The notes below the pieces were generated by a model. It saw only the letters and a program-made list of their open reading frames with translations, ran no database searches and was not told the DNA's origin. A program made the position numbers and the translations under genes. A stretch of DNA of 64,000 nt from Halomonas sp. A11-A. GTDB taxonomy: Bacteria > Pseudomonadota > Gammaproteobacteria > Pseudomonadales > Halomonadaceae. This document shows, piece by piece, positions 43,753 through 53,100 of this stretch. The DNA lies in the NCBI RefSeq assembly GCF_003182195.1, contig NZ_QGTM01000015.1:1-64000 (forward strand), written 5' to 3'. Position 1 is the first letter of the stretch; every line of letters starts with the position of its first letter.

Positions 43753-44427
43753 TCAGTCGGGCTGGCGCAGCATGGGGCCGACCGGGTGGGCGCAGGCGGC
43801 ATCCTGATGCGCGGGGCTGTTCACTCGTCTTGATACCGGGAAAGCGCCCAACAGTTCCCGTGGGGCGGGGACGAGCATGGCCTGGGCTGCCTCCGACGGC
43901 GTCTCGGGGTCGAGCCAGCGACGCGCGTCCTCGGGGGCGATCACCGCCGGGAGCCGGTCGGTGAGTGGGGCCAGCAGCGGGCCGGTGGGCACCGTGATCA
44001 GCGCCAGGGAGTCGCTGTGCTGGGCCAGGCTGGTGTGGAAGCGGCACCAGAGCCCGGCCAGCAGCAGCGGTCCGCGGTCGACTCGGGTCACCAGGAAGGG
44101 CTGCTTGAAGCGCGGCTGCGCCTTCCAGACGTAGACGCCGCTGGCCGGGACCAGGCAGCGCCTCGCCTGGAAGGCCTCGCGGAACATGGGGCGCTCCTCC
44201 AGGGACTCGGCCCGGGCGCAGTGGGGGGCATGGTCCAGCACCTCGAGCCAGGGGGGCGTCAGGCCCCAGAAGAGTCGGCCCAGGCGCGGCACGCCGGCCT
44301 CGAGGCGAATGGCCGAGAGCATGCGCCTCGGCGCCAGGTTGGGGCTGGTCACCAGGGGGGCGTCGATGACCAGCCCCGGCAGCAGGCGCGCGAGGTCGAG
44401 GGGGGCGATATGCAGTCGTCCGGCCAT
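43753..44427 (-). CDS. SRAP (YedK/HMCES-like) protein lacking catalytic residues
   Basis: A 224-residue SRAP-fold protein. Active YedK proteins begin MCGR, where Cys2 crosslinks abasic DNA; here it is MAGRLHI, so the nucleophile is Ala. The family Glu in GFYEW is replaced (SGVYVW), and the His before RMP is Thr (LTDRLPAVI). Other fold elements (LFWGLTPPW, CARAESLEERPMFREAFQARRCLVPASG) are kept. The start codon is firm because the family starts at residue 1. Likely an inactive or repurposed paralogue rather than a DNA shield. Confidence 0.85.
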   Translation of the reverse strand: MAGRLHIAPLDLARLLPGLVIDAPLVTSPNLAPRRMLSAIRLEAGVPRLGRLFWGLTPPWLEVLDHAPHCARAESLEERPMFREAFQARRCLVPASGVYVWKAQPRFKQPFLVTRVDRGPLLLAGLWCRFHTSLAQHSDSLALITVPTGPLLAPLTDRLPAVIAPEDARRWLDPETPSEAAQAMLVPAPRELLGAFPVSRRVNSPAHQDAACAHPVGPMLRQPD

Positions 44428-44545
44428 GGGCGCTCCGCGGGGGATGGGTCGCTCAGGGTAACCAAGGGGCGGGCCGGAAGAAAGGGTGAGGCCGGCTCCT
44501 TGGCCGCTGCTGAGAGGGGAAATCGGGGCGGGGAGGGCGTGGGTA

Positions 44546-44562
44546 TCGAAAACAGTGTTCGA
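44546..44562. promoter_or_regulatory. Near-palindromic operator candidate before the TetR gene
   Basis: TCGAAAACAGTGTTCGA (44546-44562) is a 17-bp near-perfect palindrome 85 bp upstream of a TetR-type regulator, a size and location suited to autoregulation. The rest of the 220-bp gap 44428-44647 shows nothing clear. Confidence 0.4.
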
Positions 44563-44647
44563 ACTGCGCTATCCTTGGGTTCCGGAGTGCGTCGACGTCG
44601 CCGCGCTCCTGCTAACGCAACCGCCCGTAGAGGCTCGCGAGGAAACC

Positions 44648-45265
44648 ATGGCCCGTCCCAGACAGCATGCTCCCGAGGCGCTCCATGCCCAGGTCATGGC
44701 GGCTTGCGATGCCTGGCTGCAGGAGAATCCGGTGCACACCCTCTCCCTGCGCGCCCTGGCCCGGGAGGTGGGCTGCGCTCCCAGCACCCTGCTCAAGCTC
44801 TACGGCAGCTTCAACAACCTGCTCCAGCACGTCAACATCGAGACCCTGGCTCACCTGCGCGAGGTGATCGAGCCGCTGAGCAGTCAGGCCACGCCGGAGC
44901 AGCGGCTCACCGCCCTGGCGCGCGCCTACTGGCAGTTCGCCCAGCGCGACGCCTACCGCTGGCAGCTGCTGTTCGACTATCCCCTGGCCCAGGAGGGCGA
45001 GCTGGACCAGCGCCAGAGCGACATGATCGAGGGGCTCTTCCTGCGCGTGGAGGCGACCCTCAAGGAGTACCAGCCGGCCCTGGATGACCTCGAGGCGCGC
45101 CGCCTGGGGCGCACCCTGTGGGGCAGCGTCCATGGCCTGGTGCTGCTCGGGCTCAACGAGCGCCTGGGCTACTGGCAGGGCCAGCAGCTGGAGGTCGGCG
45201 AGCTGCTCGACCAGTTGCTCTGCACCATCCTGGCCGGGCTCAAGGCGAGGCCGACCGGGACGTGA
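44648..45265 (+). CDS. TetR-family regulator (WHG-type ligand domain)
   Basis: A 205-residue repressor. ATG 44648 has GAGGAAAC upstream. The N-terminal helix-turn-helix is HTLSLRALAREVGCAPSTLL then YGSFNNLLQHVN (residues 30-65). The C-terminal ligand domain contains LARAYWQFAQRDAYRWQLLF and LWGSVHGLVLLGLNERL, as in the WHG subgroup. The acyltransferase gene starts 2 bp after its stop, so it may control lipid synthesis genes (inference); a candidate operator lies upstream. Confidence 0.85.
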   Translation: MARPRQHAPEALHAQVMAACDAWLQENPVHTLSLRALAREVGCAPSTLLKLYGSFNNLLQHVNIETLAHLREVIEPLSSQATPEQRLTALARAYWQFAQRDAYRWQLLFDYPLAQEGELDQRQSDMIEGLFLRVEATLKEYQPALDDLEARRLGRTLWGSVHGLVLLGLNERLGYWQGQQLEVGELLDQLLCTILAGLKARPTGT

Positions 45266-45267
45266 GC

Positions 45268-45993
45268 ATGCCGGGGTGGGAGACCGTGGGGTGGGGCGTG
45301 CTGGTCGGCCTGGGGGCGGTGCTGGCCTGGCGGGTCGTTCGCCGTCCCAGGCCCCTGGTGCGCTGGCTGGTCTACCTGACGGTGCGCCTGATCTACCGGC
45401 TGCGGCTGAGCGGCACGGCCCATATTCCCGCCCGCGGGGCGGCCCTGGTGGTCTGCAACCACGTCAGCTTCATGGATGCCCTGGTCATCGGCGGCGCCAG
45501 CCGGCGCCCGCTGCGCTTCCTGATGGACAAGCCGATCTACGACTCGCCCTGGCTCAACTGGCTGTTTCGCCTGGTGGGGGCGATTCCCGTGGAGTCGGAG
45601 CGCCATGATCCGGGCAACGTGCGGCGCGCCCTCCACCAGGTGAGTCGGGCGCTGCGCGATGGCGAGGTGGTGATGCTCTTTCCCGAGGGGCGCCTGACGC
45701 CGGACGGCGAGATCCACGCCTTCCGGCGCGGCCTGGAGCTGATCCTGGCCCGTGACCCGGTGCCGGTGGTGCCGGCGGGGCTCTCGGGCCTGTGGGGCTC
45801 CTGGACCTCCCATGCCGACGGCCCGGCCCTGAGTGGCCGCCCGCGGCGCTTCCGGGCGCGGGTGGCGCTGCATTTCGGTGAGCCGCTTGCCCCGGGGCGG
45901 GCCACCCGGGCGGTGCTGGAGCGGCGGGTGAGGGAGCTCAAGGCCGAGGCCGACCAGCGGGCGCTGCCCGCGGGCGTCGAAGCCCTGGAGTGA
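45268..45993 (+). CDS. 1-acyl-glycerol-3-phosphate acyltransferase-like protein
   Basis: A 241-residue membrane-bound PlsC-family acyltransferase for phospholipid or lysolipid acylation. ATG 45268; GTG 45262 is an alternative overlapping the regulator stop. A membrane helix (residues about 5-25) precedes the catalytic NHVSFMD (HX4D, near 65-71) and the substrate motif FPEGRLTPDG near 138. The C-terminus is shared with a duplicated copy just downstream. Confidence 0.85.
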   Translation: MPGWETVGWGVLVGLGAVLAWRVVRRPRPLVRWLVYLTVRLIYRLRLSGTAHIPARGAALVVCNHVSFMDALVIGGASRRPLRFLMDKPIYDSPWLNWLFRLVGAIPVESERHDPGNVRRALHQVSRALRDGEVVMLFPEGRLTPDGEIHAFRRGLELILARDPVPVVPAGLSGLWGSWTSHADGPALSGRPRRFRARVALHFGEPLAPGRATRAVLERRVRELKAEADQRALPAGVEALE

Positions 45994-46050
45994 TGCCGAG
46001 ACCGGCCGTCCGGCGCTGCCCGCGGGCGTCGAGGCCCTGGAGTGACGCCG
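45961..46050 (+). repeat. 38-bp near-tandem duplication of the acyltransferase 3' end
   Basis: 45961-45998 (GCGCTGCCCGCGGGCGTCGA, then rCCCTGGAGTGAyGCCG) is repeated at 46013-46050 with 2 mismatches and 52-bp offset. The first copy is the last codons and stop of the acyltransferase; the second lies between it and the convergent neighbour. Confidence 0.85.
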
Positions 46051-46064
46051 CTCCCGGGCCGCCC

Positions 46065-47336
46065 TCAGCGGCGGCGCGGGGCCTGCCAGCAGCGTGCGGC
46101 GGTGATCAGGTTGTCGCGCACCTCGAGGATCTCCATGCGCACGCTGCCCACCTGCAGGCAGGCGGGGCCGTCGGGAAAGGCCTCCAGGTGCTCGAGGATC
46201 AGGCCGTTGAGGGTCTTGGGTCCGTCGGTCGGCAGCTGCCAGCCCAGCGCCTTGTTGATATCGCGAATGTTGGCGGTGCCGTCGATGAGCTGGCTGCCGT
46301 CCTCCTGACGGTGGATCTCCTGCTCCATGCCCGCCACGTCGGTGGTGAACTCGCCGACGATCTCTTCGAGGATGTCCTCCAGGGTCACCAGGCCCTCCAC
46401 GTCGCCGTATTCGTCCACCACGATGCCGATGCGCCGTTTCTGCTTCTGGAAGTTGAGCAGTTGGGTGTGCAGCGGGGTCGACTCGGGAATGAAGTAGGGC
46501 TCGCGGGCCTCCTGGACGATGGCCGCCTTGGTCACTTCGTCGCGTGATAGGAAGCGCGCCGCGTTGCGCAGGTGCAGCATGCCGATGATGTTGTTGATGT
46601 CGCCCTTGTAGACCGGCACCCGGGTGTGCTGGCTGGTACGCACCTGGGCCAGGATCTCCTCCAGGCCGTCATCCAGGTCGATGCCCACCACCTCATGGCG
46701 CGGCACCATGATGTCGTTCACGGTGACGTTCTCGAGATCGAGGATCGACAGCAGCATGGCCTGGTGGCGCTGGGGAATCAGGGTGCCGGCCTCATGGACC
46801 ACGGTGCGCAGCTCGTCGCGGGTCAGATGGTCGCCGCCCCCCTCGATGCTCTTCACGCCGAGCAGCTTCAGCAATCCGTTGGAGATGACATTGACCAGCC
46901 ACACCAGCGGGTAGAGCAGCTTGAGCAGCGGCTCCAGCACGCGGGAGACGGGAAAGGCGATGCGCTCGGGCTTCACTGCGGCGTAGGTCTTGGGGGTGAC
47001 CTCGGCGAAGATCAGCACGATGATGGTCAGCAGCGCCGTGGCCACGGCGGGGCCGGTGACCTCGCCGAAGAAGTGGATGGCGATGATGGTGGCGATGGAG
47101 GCCGCCAGGTTGTTGACGAAGTTGTTGCCGATCAGGATCACCCCGATCAGGCGGTCCGGCCTGGCGAGCAGTCGCACCACGCGCCGGGCCCGAGAGTCGC
47201 CACTGTTGGCCTGATGGCTCAACCGATAGCGGTTGATCGACATCATGCCGGTCTCGGAGCTGGAGAAGAAGGCGGAGAGACAGATGAGCAGGAACAGCAG
47301 GCCGAACAGCAATCCCAGCGGGAAGTCGTCGCTCAA
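46065..47336 (-). CDS. CNNM/CorC-family transporter (DUF21-CBS-CorC_HlyC)
   Basis: A 423-residue inner-membrane protein. N-terminal DUF21 has four membrane segments (LLFGLLFLLICLSAFF, NNFVNNLAASIATIIA, and others to about 140), then two CBS domains (DIMVPRHEVVGID, KAAIVQEAREPYFIPEST, about 205-330) and a C-terminal CorC_HlyC domain (IDGTANIRDINKALGW). Relatives act in Mg2+/Co2+ efflux. It resembles YfjD/CorB, which is often found beside ypjD and ffh. Confidence 0.88.
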   Translation of the reverse strand: MSDDFPLGLLFGLLFLLICLSAFFSSSETGMMSINRYRLSHQANSGDSRARRVVRLLARPDRLIGVILIGNNFVNNLAASIATIIAIHFFGEVTGPAVATALLTIIVLIFAEVTPKTYAAVKPERIAFPVSRVLEPLLKLLYPLVWLVNVISNGLLKLLGVKSIEGGGDHLTRDELRTVVHEAGTLIPQRHQAMLLSILDLENVTVNDIMVPRHEVVGIDLDDGLEEILAQVRTSQHTRVPVYKGDINNIIGMLHLRNAARFLSRDEVTKAAIVQEAREPYFIPESTPLHTQLLNFQKQKRRIGIVVDEYGDVEGLVTLEDILEEIVGEFTTDVAGMEQEIHRQEDGSQLIDGTANIRDINKALGWQLPTDGPKTLNGLILEHLEAFPDGPACLQVGSVRMEILEVRDNLITAARCWQAPRRR

Positions 47337-47413
47337 GTCGAAGGATCCTCGTTGCGTGTCAGGCCCGATTTGACGGGACGGGCGCGCGCGCTGTCAAGAC
47401 GCCGGGAGCGGCC

Positions 47414-48214
47414 TCAGCCGCGGCCCAGCAGCACCTCCAGTACGAACTTGCTGCCGAAATAGGCGACCAGCAGCACGCCGTAGCCGCCCAGGGTCCAGCG
47501 CACTGCGCGCATGCCGCGCCAGCCCAGCCGGTGGTGGCTGAACAGCAGCACAGTGAAGATCACCCAGGCGGCCAGCGACAGGATCGTCTTGTGGGCCAGG
47601 TGCTGGGCGAACATGCTGTCGAGGAACAGGAAGCCGCTGAGGATCGACAGGGTGAGCAGCCCCACGCCTCCCCAGATCAGCTCGAAGAGCACGCGTTCCA
47701 TGGTGGTCAGTGGCGGCAGTGCCTGGACCAGCCCGCGGATATGGTGCTGGCGCAGGGCGCGGTTCTGCAGCCCCAGCAGCACCGCTTGCACGGCAGCGAT
47801 GGCCAGCACGGCGAAGGCCAGCAGCGAGCTCAGGGCGTGCAGGGCGATGCCCGGCGTCAGCCCTTGCGCGCGCTCGGGGCTCGGCAGTCCCGCGGCCAGC
47901 AGCAGGGCCAGGCCGGCCAGCGGCAGGATGCCCACTGCGGAATTGAGTATCGGCTTGAACAGGCTGACCAGCAGCAGTACCGCGACCACGCCGGCGCTGA
48001 TCAGGATCACGCTGGTGGAGAGGCCGGGCAGCACGGGCACGCCGTGACCGAACAGGCCGATGGCCAGCGGCAGATGGCTGAGCAGCCCGAGCAGCGCCAT
48101 GCCGCGCACCAGCAGCGGCTGCGGAGAGGCCCGGCGCAGCAGCACCATGCCCTGCCAGGAGGCGGCGGCCAGGTAGAGAAGGAAGGCCAGGAAGGCCAGG
48201 GAGAGCGCCTGCAT
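47414..48214 (-). CDS. ypjD: YpjD-like inner membrane protein (CcsA/HemX superfamily)
   Basis: A 266-residue protein with eight hydrophobic helices; the cytochrome c assembly domain (PF01578) covers about residues 60-255. The TM-borne histidines (LHALSSLLAF near 126, KTILSLAAWVIFTVLLFSHHRLGW near 207-230) are retained as in heme-handling relatives. It is divergent from ffh, with corC/corB-like downstream, the conserved enterobacterial and pseudomonad order. Role in vivo not settled. Confidence 0.85.
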   Translation of the reverse strand: MQALSLAFLAFLLYLAAASWQGMVLLRRASPQPLLVRGMALLGLLSHLPLAIGLFGHGVPVLPGLSTSVILISAGVVAVLLLVSLFKPILNSAVGILPLAGLALLLAAGLPSPERAQGLTPGIALHALSSLLAFAVLAIAAVQAVLLGLQNRALRQHHIRGLVQALPPLTTMERVLFELIWGGVGLLTLSILSGFLFLDSMFAQHLAHKTILSLAAWVIFTVLLFSHHRLGWRGMRAVRWTLGGYGVLLVAYFGSKFVLEVLLGRG

Positions 48215-48353
48215 CGATTGCGTTCCGTGCGCCGGTGGAAATGAATGACGTGAGCGTTAATGGCGAGGGCTACTATAACCAATCCCTCGGGCAGCGCACA
48301 GCGTGGCGGGTGCGTCACCCTGCCGCCAGGGTCGGCGGCGGATGGCGAGCGCA

Positions 48354-48382
48354 TGGAGACTGCCGGCCACAGCGCGTATAAT
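48354..48382 (+). promoter_or_regulatory. Likely ffh promoter
   Basis: TGGAGA (48354-48359) and a consensus TATAAT (48377-48382) with a 17-bp spacer, 38 bp before the ffh start. The -35 matches only four of six. Confidence 0.5.
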
Positions 48383-48419
48383 CGGTTCCACTTTCGGGCC
48401 GTCGTCTCTGGAGAGGCCA

Positions 48420-49820
48420 ATGTTTCAGAATCTCAGCGAGCGTCTGTCGCAGACGCTGAAGTCGATCAAGGGTCAGGCGCGCCTGACCGAGGAGAACATC
48501 AAGGAGACCCTGCGCGAGGTGCGCCGGGCGCTCCTCGAGGCCGATGTCGCCCTGCCGGTGGTCAAGGACTTCATCGAGCGGGTACGCGAGCGCGCGGTGG
48601 GGCAGGAGGTCTCCAAGAGCCTCTCGCCGGGCCAGCAGTTCGTCAAGATCGTCCAGCAGGAGCTCGAGGCGACCATGGGCGAGGCCAACGAGGGGCTGAC
48701 CCTCAAGGGCTCTCCCGCGGTGGTGCTGATGGCCGGCCTGCAGGGCGCGGGCAAGACCACCTCCGTGGCCAAGCTGGCGCGCTACCTGAAGGAGCGCGAG
48801 AAGAAGAAGGTGCTGGTGGTGTCGGCGGACGTCTACCGTCCGGCGGCCATCGACCAGCTCGAGACCCTGGCCGGGGAGGTCGGCGTCGACTTCTTCCCGT
48901 CGCGCTCCGACCAGAAGCCGGTCGATATCGCCGAGGCAGCGATCAAGCACGCCAAGATCCAGTTCCACGACGTGCTGCTGGTGGATACCGCCGGCCGCCT
49001 GGCCATCGACGAGGCGATGATGGCCGAGATCCAGGCGCTGCATAAGGCGGTGGCGCCCCAGGAGACGCTGTTCGTCGTCGACGCCATGACCGGCCAGGAC
49101 GCCGCCAACACAGCCAAGGCCTTCCACGAGGCGCTGCCGCTGACCGGGGTGATCCTCACCAAGGCGGACGGCGACGCCCGCGGCGGGGCGGCGCTGTCGG
49201 TGCGCCACATCACCGGCAAGCCGATCAAGTTCATGGGCGTGGGCGAGAAGGTCGACGCCCTGGAGCCCTTCCACCCGGATCGCATCGCCTCGCGGATCCT
49301 CGGCATGGGCGACATGCTGTCGCTGATCGAGGAGGCCGAGCGCACCGTCGACAAGAAGAAGGCGGAGCAACTGGCGAAGAAGGTCAAGAAGGGCGAGGGC
49401 TTCGACCTCGAGGACTTCCGCGACCAGCTCCAGCAGCTCAAGAAGATGGGCGGCATGGGCGGCCTGCTCGGCAAGCTGCCCGGCATGGGCCAGATGGCCG
49501 AGCTGGCCCAGGGCCCCGGCCCGGAGAAGGAACTTGGCAAGCTCGAGGCGCTGATCAACTCCATGACGCCCCAGGAGCGCCGCCGCCCCGAGATCATCAA
49601 CGGCTCGCGCAAGCGGCGCATCGCCGCCGGCGCCGGCCTGCAGGTGCCCGACCTCAACCGCCTGCTCAAGCAGCACAAACAGATGCAGAAGATGATGAAG
49701 AAGGCGGGCAAGAAGGGCGGCATGCAGAAGATGATGCGCGGCATGTCCGGCATGATGGGCGGCGGCGGTCCCGGTGGCATGGGCGGAATGGGCGGCCCCG
49801 GTGGGATGCCCTGGCGGTAG
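48420..49820 (+). CDS. ffh: Signal recognition particle protein Ffh
   Basis: A 466-residue GTPase that delivers nascent membrane proteins with 4.5S RNA. ATG 48420 fits the universal N-terminus FQNLSERLSQTLK. N domain, then G domain: G1 GLQGAGKTTS near 104, G3 DTAGRL near 191, G4 TKADGDARGG near 247. The C-terminal M domain ends in a Met/Gly-rich tail (MMGGGGPGGMGGMGGPGG), here unusually glycine-rich. It leads the ribosomal operon that follows. Confidence 0.95.
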   Translation: MFQNLSERLSQTLKSIKGQARLTEENIKETLREVRRALLEADVALPVVKDFIERVRERAVGQEVSKSLSPGQQFVKIVQQELEATMGEANEGLTLKGSPAVVLMAGLQGAGKTTSVAKLARYLKEREKKKVLVVSADVYRPAAIDQLETLAGEVGVDFFPSRSDQKPVDIAEAAIKHAKIQFHDVLLVDTAGRLAIDEAMMAEIQALHKAVAPQETLFVVDAMTGQDAANTAKAFHEALPLTGVILTKADGDARGGAALSVRHITGKPIKFMGVGEKVDALEPFHPDRIASRILGMGDMLSLIEEAERTVDKKKAEQLAKKVKKGEGFDLEDFRDQLQQLKKMGGMGGLLGKLPGMGQMAELAQGPGPEKELGKLEALINSMTPQERRRPEIINGSRKRRIAAGAGLQVPDLNRLLKQHKQMQKMMKKAGKKGGMQKMMRGMSGMMGGGGPGGMGGMGGPGGMPWR

Positions 49821-49942
49821 GCCCGAAAAAGGTTCCCAAGCGGGGCTGTTTTCCGTAGAATGCTGCCTCTTCACTGGCAGGACCGCGATGTCGCGGTCAT
49901 TGTTGTGACCGAATTCAACTCAACCGAAGGACTGACTAGGCC

Positions 49943-50191
49943 ATGGTTACCATTCGTCTGGCTCGTGGTGGCGCCAAGAAGCGTCCCTTCTACCACCTGA
50001 CCGTTACCGATTCCCGCAACTCCCGCGACGGCCGCTTCATCGAGCGTCTGGGCTTCTTCAACCCGATCGCCCGCGGTCAGGAAGAGCGCCTGCGCGTCGA
50101 CCTCGAGCGCGTCGCTCACTGGCAGAGCCAGGGCGCCATGCTCTCCGACCGCGTCGCCGAGCTGGTCAAGGAAGCCCGCAAGCAGGCCTGA
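49943..50191 (+). CDS. rpsP: 30S ribosomal protein S16
   Basis: An 82-residue ribosomal protein. [20 protein letters not shown], then [19 protein letters not shown] are the conserved core. It starts 122 bp after ffh behind AAGGACTGACTAGG and is the first gene of rpsP-rimM-trmD-rplS. Normal length. Confidence 0.96.
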   Translation: MVTIRLARGGAKKRPFYHLTVTDSRNSRDGRFIERLGFFNPIARGQEERLRVDLERVAHWQSQGAMLSDRVAELVKEARKQA

Positions 50192-50228
50192 GCCTGACTT
50201 GCTGTTGTCAGTGATCACGAGGTCGTCG

Positions 50229-50780
50229 ATGAGCGAACACGCTACCGTGCAGCCCGCTGACGATCATGTGGTGCTGGGCAAGCTGACCAGCCCCTATGGT
50301 GTCAAGGGCTGGCTCAAGGTGTACTCGTACACCAGCCCCATGGAGGGCGTGCTCGACTACCCCGAGTGGGTGTTGAGATGTGGCGATCGTCTGGAGCGTC
50401 GGCGCCTGGTACAGGGGCGTCGTCACGGCAAGGGCCTGGTCGCGCTGCTCGAGGGGTGTGATACCCGTGAGGGCGCCGAGGCGCTGGCCGGGGCGGAGAT
50501 CCTGCTGCCCAAGGCCGAGCTTCCCGACCTCGACACCGGTGAACTCTACTGGCACCAGCTCGAGGGCCTGCGGGTCGTGACCCGCGAGGGCGTCGTGCTG
50601 GGTTGCATCGATCACCTCTTCGAGACCGGCGCCAACGACGTCATGGTCGTGAAGGGTGCGCTGGACCCCGAGGCCGTCGACGGCGGAGAGCGGCTGCTGC
50701 CCTACCTGCCCGAGCAGGTGATCCTCGAGGTAGATCTCGAGGGTGGGGTGATGACCGTCGAGTGGGATCCCGATTTCTGA
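50229..50780 (+). CDS. rimM: Ribosome maturation factor RimM
   Basis: A 183-residue protein for 30S maturation; it binds S19. The N-terminal RimM domain ([20 protein letters not shown]) is followed by a PRC-barrel ([33 protein letters not shown]). ATG 50229 is chosen over an upstream in-frame TTG 50199. It overlaps trmD by one base (TGATG). Confidence 0.95.
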   Translation: MSEHATVQPADDHVVLGKLTSPYGVKGWLKVYSYTSPMEGVLDYPEWVLRCGDRLERRRLVQGRRHGKGLVALLEGCDTREGAEALAGAEILLPKAELPDLDTGELYWHQLEGLRVVTREGVVLGCIDHLFETGANDVMVVKGALDPEAVDGGERLLPYLPEQVILEVDLEGGVMTVEWDPDF

Positions 50781-51571
50781 TGGCCGAGGGCTCCCCCGAG
50801 CAGGCGGCGATGTGGATCGGTGTCGTCTCGCTGTTCCCGGAGATGTTCGAGGCGATTACCCGCCACGGCGTTACCGGGCGAGCGGTGGAGAAGGGGCGCA
50901 TCGCGCTGGAGTTCTGGAACCCCCGGGACTTCGCCACCGACCGCCATCGCACCGTGGATGACCGCCCCTACGGCGGCGGCCCCGGGATGCTGATGAAGGT
51001 CGACACCCTGCGCGCGGCTATCTTCGCCGCTCGCGAGCGGGCCGAGCGGGCCACCGGGCAGCGCCCGAAGGTGGTCTACCTGTCGCCCCAGGGGCGACGG
51101 CTCGACCAGGCCGGCGTGCAGGAGCTGGCGTCGGGTCCCCCCCTGGTGGTGGTGGCCGGACGCTATGAAGGCATCGATGAGCGCGTGGTGGAAGCGGATA
51201 TCGATGAGGAGTGGTCGATCGGCGACTACGTGCTGAGCGGCGGCGAGCTGCCGGCCATGGTGCTGATCGACGCCGCGGCGAGGCTGGTGCCCGGGGTGCT
51301 GGGCCATCAGGACTCTGCGGTCGAAGACTCCTTCAACGACGGGCTGCTGGACTGTCCGCACTACACCCGCCCCGAGGAGATCGACGGGCGCTGCGTGCCG
51401 GAGGTCCTGCTAAGCGGCAACCATGGCGCCATCCGGCGCTGGCGGTTGAAGCAGTCCCTGGGGCGCACCTGGCAGCGCCGCCCCGACCTGCTCGAGGGCA
51501 GGACGCTGGACCGGGAGCAGCGCGAGCTGCTCGCCGAGTTCATCGAGGAACACGCCCTGTCGACCCGCTAG
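50780..51571 (+). CDS. trmD: tRNA (guanine-37-N1) methyltransferase TrmD
   Basis: A 263-residue SPOUT methyltransferase. The start at 50780 overlaps the rimM stop; ATG 50810 ([10 protein letters not shown], the usual TrmD start) is a serious alternative. Motifs: [11 protein letters not shown] (near 65-75), [10 protein letters not shown], and the knot [10 protein letters not shown] near 123-132 with [10 protein letters not shown]. The C-terminal tRNA-binding domain is complete. Confidence 0.95.
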   Translation: MAEGSPEQAAMWIGVVSLFPEMFEAITRHGVTGRAVEKGRIALEFWNPRDFATDRHRTVDDRPYGGGPGMLMKVDTLRAAIFAARERAERATGQRPKVVYLSPQGRRLDQAGVQELASGPPLVVVAGRYEGIDERVVEADIDEEWSIGDYVLSGGELPAMVLIDAAARLVPGVLGHQDSAVEDSFNDGLLDCPHYTRPEEIDGRCVPEVLLSGNHGAIRRWRLKQSLGRTWQRRPDLLEGRTLDREQRELLAEFIEEHALSTR

Positions 51572-51727
51572 GACAGGGCGGAGGTGCGGGACACGACAAG
51601 CCCCCGAGGCCGTGGACCCGTGTCACCCATCATCTCCCGCGCTCTCGAGCTCGCTCGGGCGCCGGGATCACGATTCATCGGCACTCCAAGCCGACTGATG
51701 AATCAGGTTATCAAGGAGTTAGTTGTC

Positions 51728-52084
51728 ATGAGCAGCAAGAACAAGGTGATCCAGGCGCTCGAAACCGAGCAGATGAGCAAGGAAATCCCGGCCTTCGCCC
51801 CCGGCGACACCGTCGTCGTCCAGGTCAAGGTCAAGGAAGGCACCCGTGAGCGTCTCCAGGCCTTCGAAGGCGTGGTGATCGGCAAGCGTAACCGCGGTCT
51901 CAACTCCGCCTTCACCGTGCGCAAGATCTCCCACGGCGTCGGCGTCGAGCGTACCTTCCAGACCTACAGCCCGCTGGTCGACTCCATCAGCGTCAAGCGT
52001 CGCGGCGACGTGCGCCAGGCCAAGCTGTACTACCTCCGCGAGCGCAGCGGCAAGTCTGCCCGCATCAAGGAAAAGCTGGCCTGA
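51728..52084 (+). CDS. rplS: 50S ribosomal protein L19
   Basis: A 118-residue protein at the 30S/50S interface. ATG 51728 with AAGGAG upstream; the family core is [40 protein letters not shown]. The 156-bp gap from trmD holds no gene. A hairpin follows. Confidence 0.96.
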   Translation: MSSKNKVIQALETEQMSKEIPAFAPGDTVVVQVKVKEGTRERLQAFEGVVIGKRNRGLNSAFTVRKISHGVGVERTFQTYSPLVDSISVKRRGDVRQAKLYYLRERSGKSARIKEKLA

Positions 52085-52129
52085 GGCTGCCGCCTCGGCC
52101 GCTGGTGGGCCGGGCGCTGCCCGGCCCCG

Positions 52130-52166
52130 CGAGACCCCGTCACCGCACCCGCGGGGCGGGGTCTCG
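52130..52166 (+). terminator. Hairpin after rplS
   Basis: A perfect 10-bp stem (CGAGACCCCG 52130-52139, CGGGGTCTCG 52157-52166) with a 17-base loop follows the ribosomal operon. There is no T tract, so it may be a weak or Rho-assisted terminator. Confidence 0.55.
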
Positions 52167-52197
52167 TGCCATCTGGGCCACGCCTTCCTGACGCGCC

Positions 52198-53097
52198 ATG
52201 ACCTCGCCCGACAACGCTTCCCGCATCGATGCCTTCCTCGATGCCCTGTGGCTCGAGCAGGGCGTGAGCGAGCATACCCTGGCGGCCTACCGCCGCGACC
52301 TCTCGGCCTGGGCAGGGCGTCTCGACGCCCGGGGCGAGGCGCTGCTGGCGCCGGCCCCGGAGGCGCTGCCTGGCTGGCTCGATGAGCGCCGCGAGGCGGG
52401 CTATCGCCTGACCAGCAACGCCCGGCTGCTCTCGAGCCTGCGGCGCTTCTACCGCTGGGCCCTGGAATCCGGCCTCATCGAGGGCGACCCGCTGGCGGAG
52501 GTGCGCCTGCCGCGGGTGCGGCCGGCCCTGCCGGACACCCTGGAGGAGGCCGAAGTGGAGCGGCTGATCGCCGCCCCCGATATCGCCACCGACCTGGGGC
52601 TGCGCGACCGGGCCATGCTGGAGGTGCTCTACGGCGCGGGGCTGCGGGTCTCCGAGCTGGTCGGCCTGACCACCGATGCGGTCAACCTGCGCCAGGGGGT
52701 GGTGCGGGTGCGCGGCAAGGGCGACAAGGACCGGCTGGTGCCGCTGGGCGAGGAGGCGGTAGAGTGGCTGTCACGCTACCTGCGTGCGGGGCGTGGCGGC
52801 CTGATGCGCGACGTCACCCGTCCGGCGCTCTTCCCGGGCCGGGATGATCGTGCCATGACCCGCCAGGCCTTCTGGTACCGGATCAAGGCCCACGCGCGCA
52901 GCGCAGGTATCGAGCGACCGCTGTCGCCCCACACCCTGCGCCACGCCTTTGCCACCCATCTGTTGAATCATGGGGCCAACCTGCGTGTCGTACAGCTGCT
53001 GCTGGGTCACAGCGATCTCTCGACCACGCAGATCTATACCCATGTGGCGCAGGCGCGCCTGGAGCGCCTGCACGCCGACCACCATCCCAGAGGCTGA
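52198..53097 (+). CDS. xerD: Site-specific tyrosine recombinase XerD
   Basis: A 299-residue recombinase resolving chromosome dimers at dif with XerC. N-terminal core-binding domain (LEQGVSEHTLAAYRRDLSAW), catalytic Arg in GAGLRVSELVGL near 150, Lys in GKGDKDRLVPLG near 174, HTLRHAFATHLL near 246, GHSDLSTTQIYTHV with the Tyr nucleophile near 281. Complete. It belongs to the core chromosome, not to the ICE. Confidence 0.94.
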   Translation: MTSPDNASRIDAFLDALWLEQGVSEHTLAAYRRDLSAWAGRLDARGEALLAPAPEALPGWLDERREAGYRLTSNARLLSSLRRFYRWALESGLIEGDPLAEVRLPRVRPALPDTLEEAEVERLIAAPDIATDLGLRDRAMLEVLYGAGLRVSELVGLTTDAVNLRQGVVRVRGKGDKDRLVPLGEEAVEWLSRYLRAGRGGLMRDVTRPALFPGRDDRAMTRQAFWYRIKAHARSAGIERPLSPHTLRHAFATHLLNHGANLRVVQLLLGHSDLSTTQIYTHVAQARLERLHADHHPRG

Positions 53098-53100
53098 ACG

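Noticed and set aside
40635-43964. A 1109-codon plus-strand frame over the M16 protease gene
   Set aside because: The minus strand has signal peptide, HFLEH and family length; the plus frame has no motifs.
52198-53097. xerD as an ICE integrase
   Set aside because: It lies 19 kb from the island, in a conserved rplS-xerD-dsbC context, and matches chromosomal XerD motifs.
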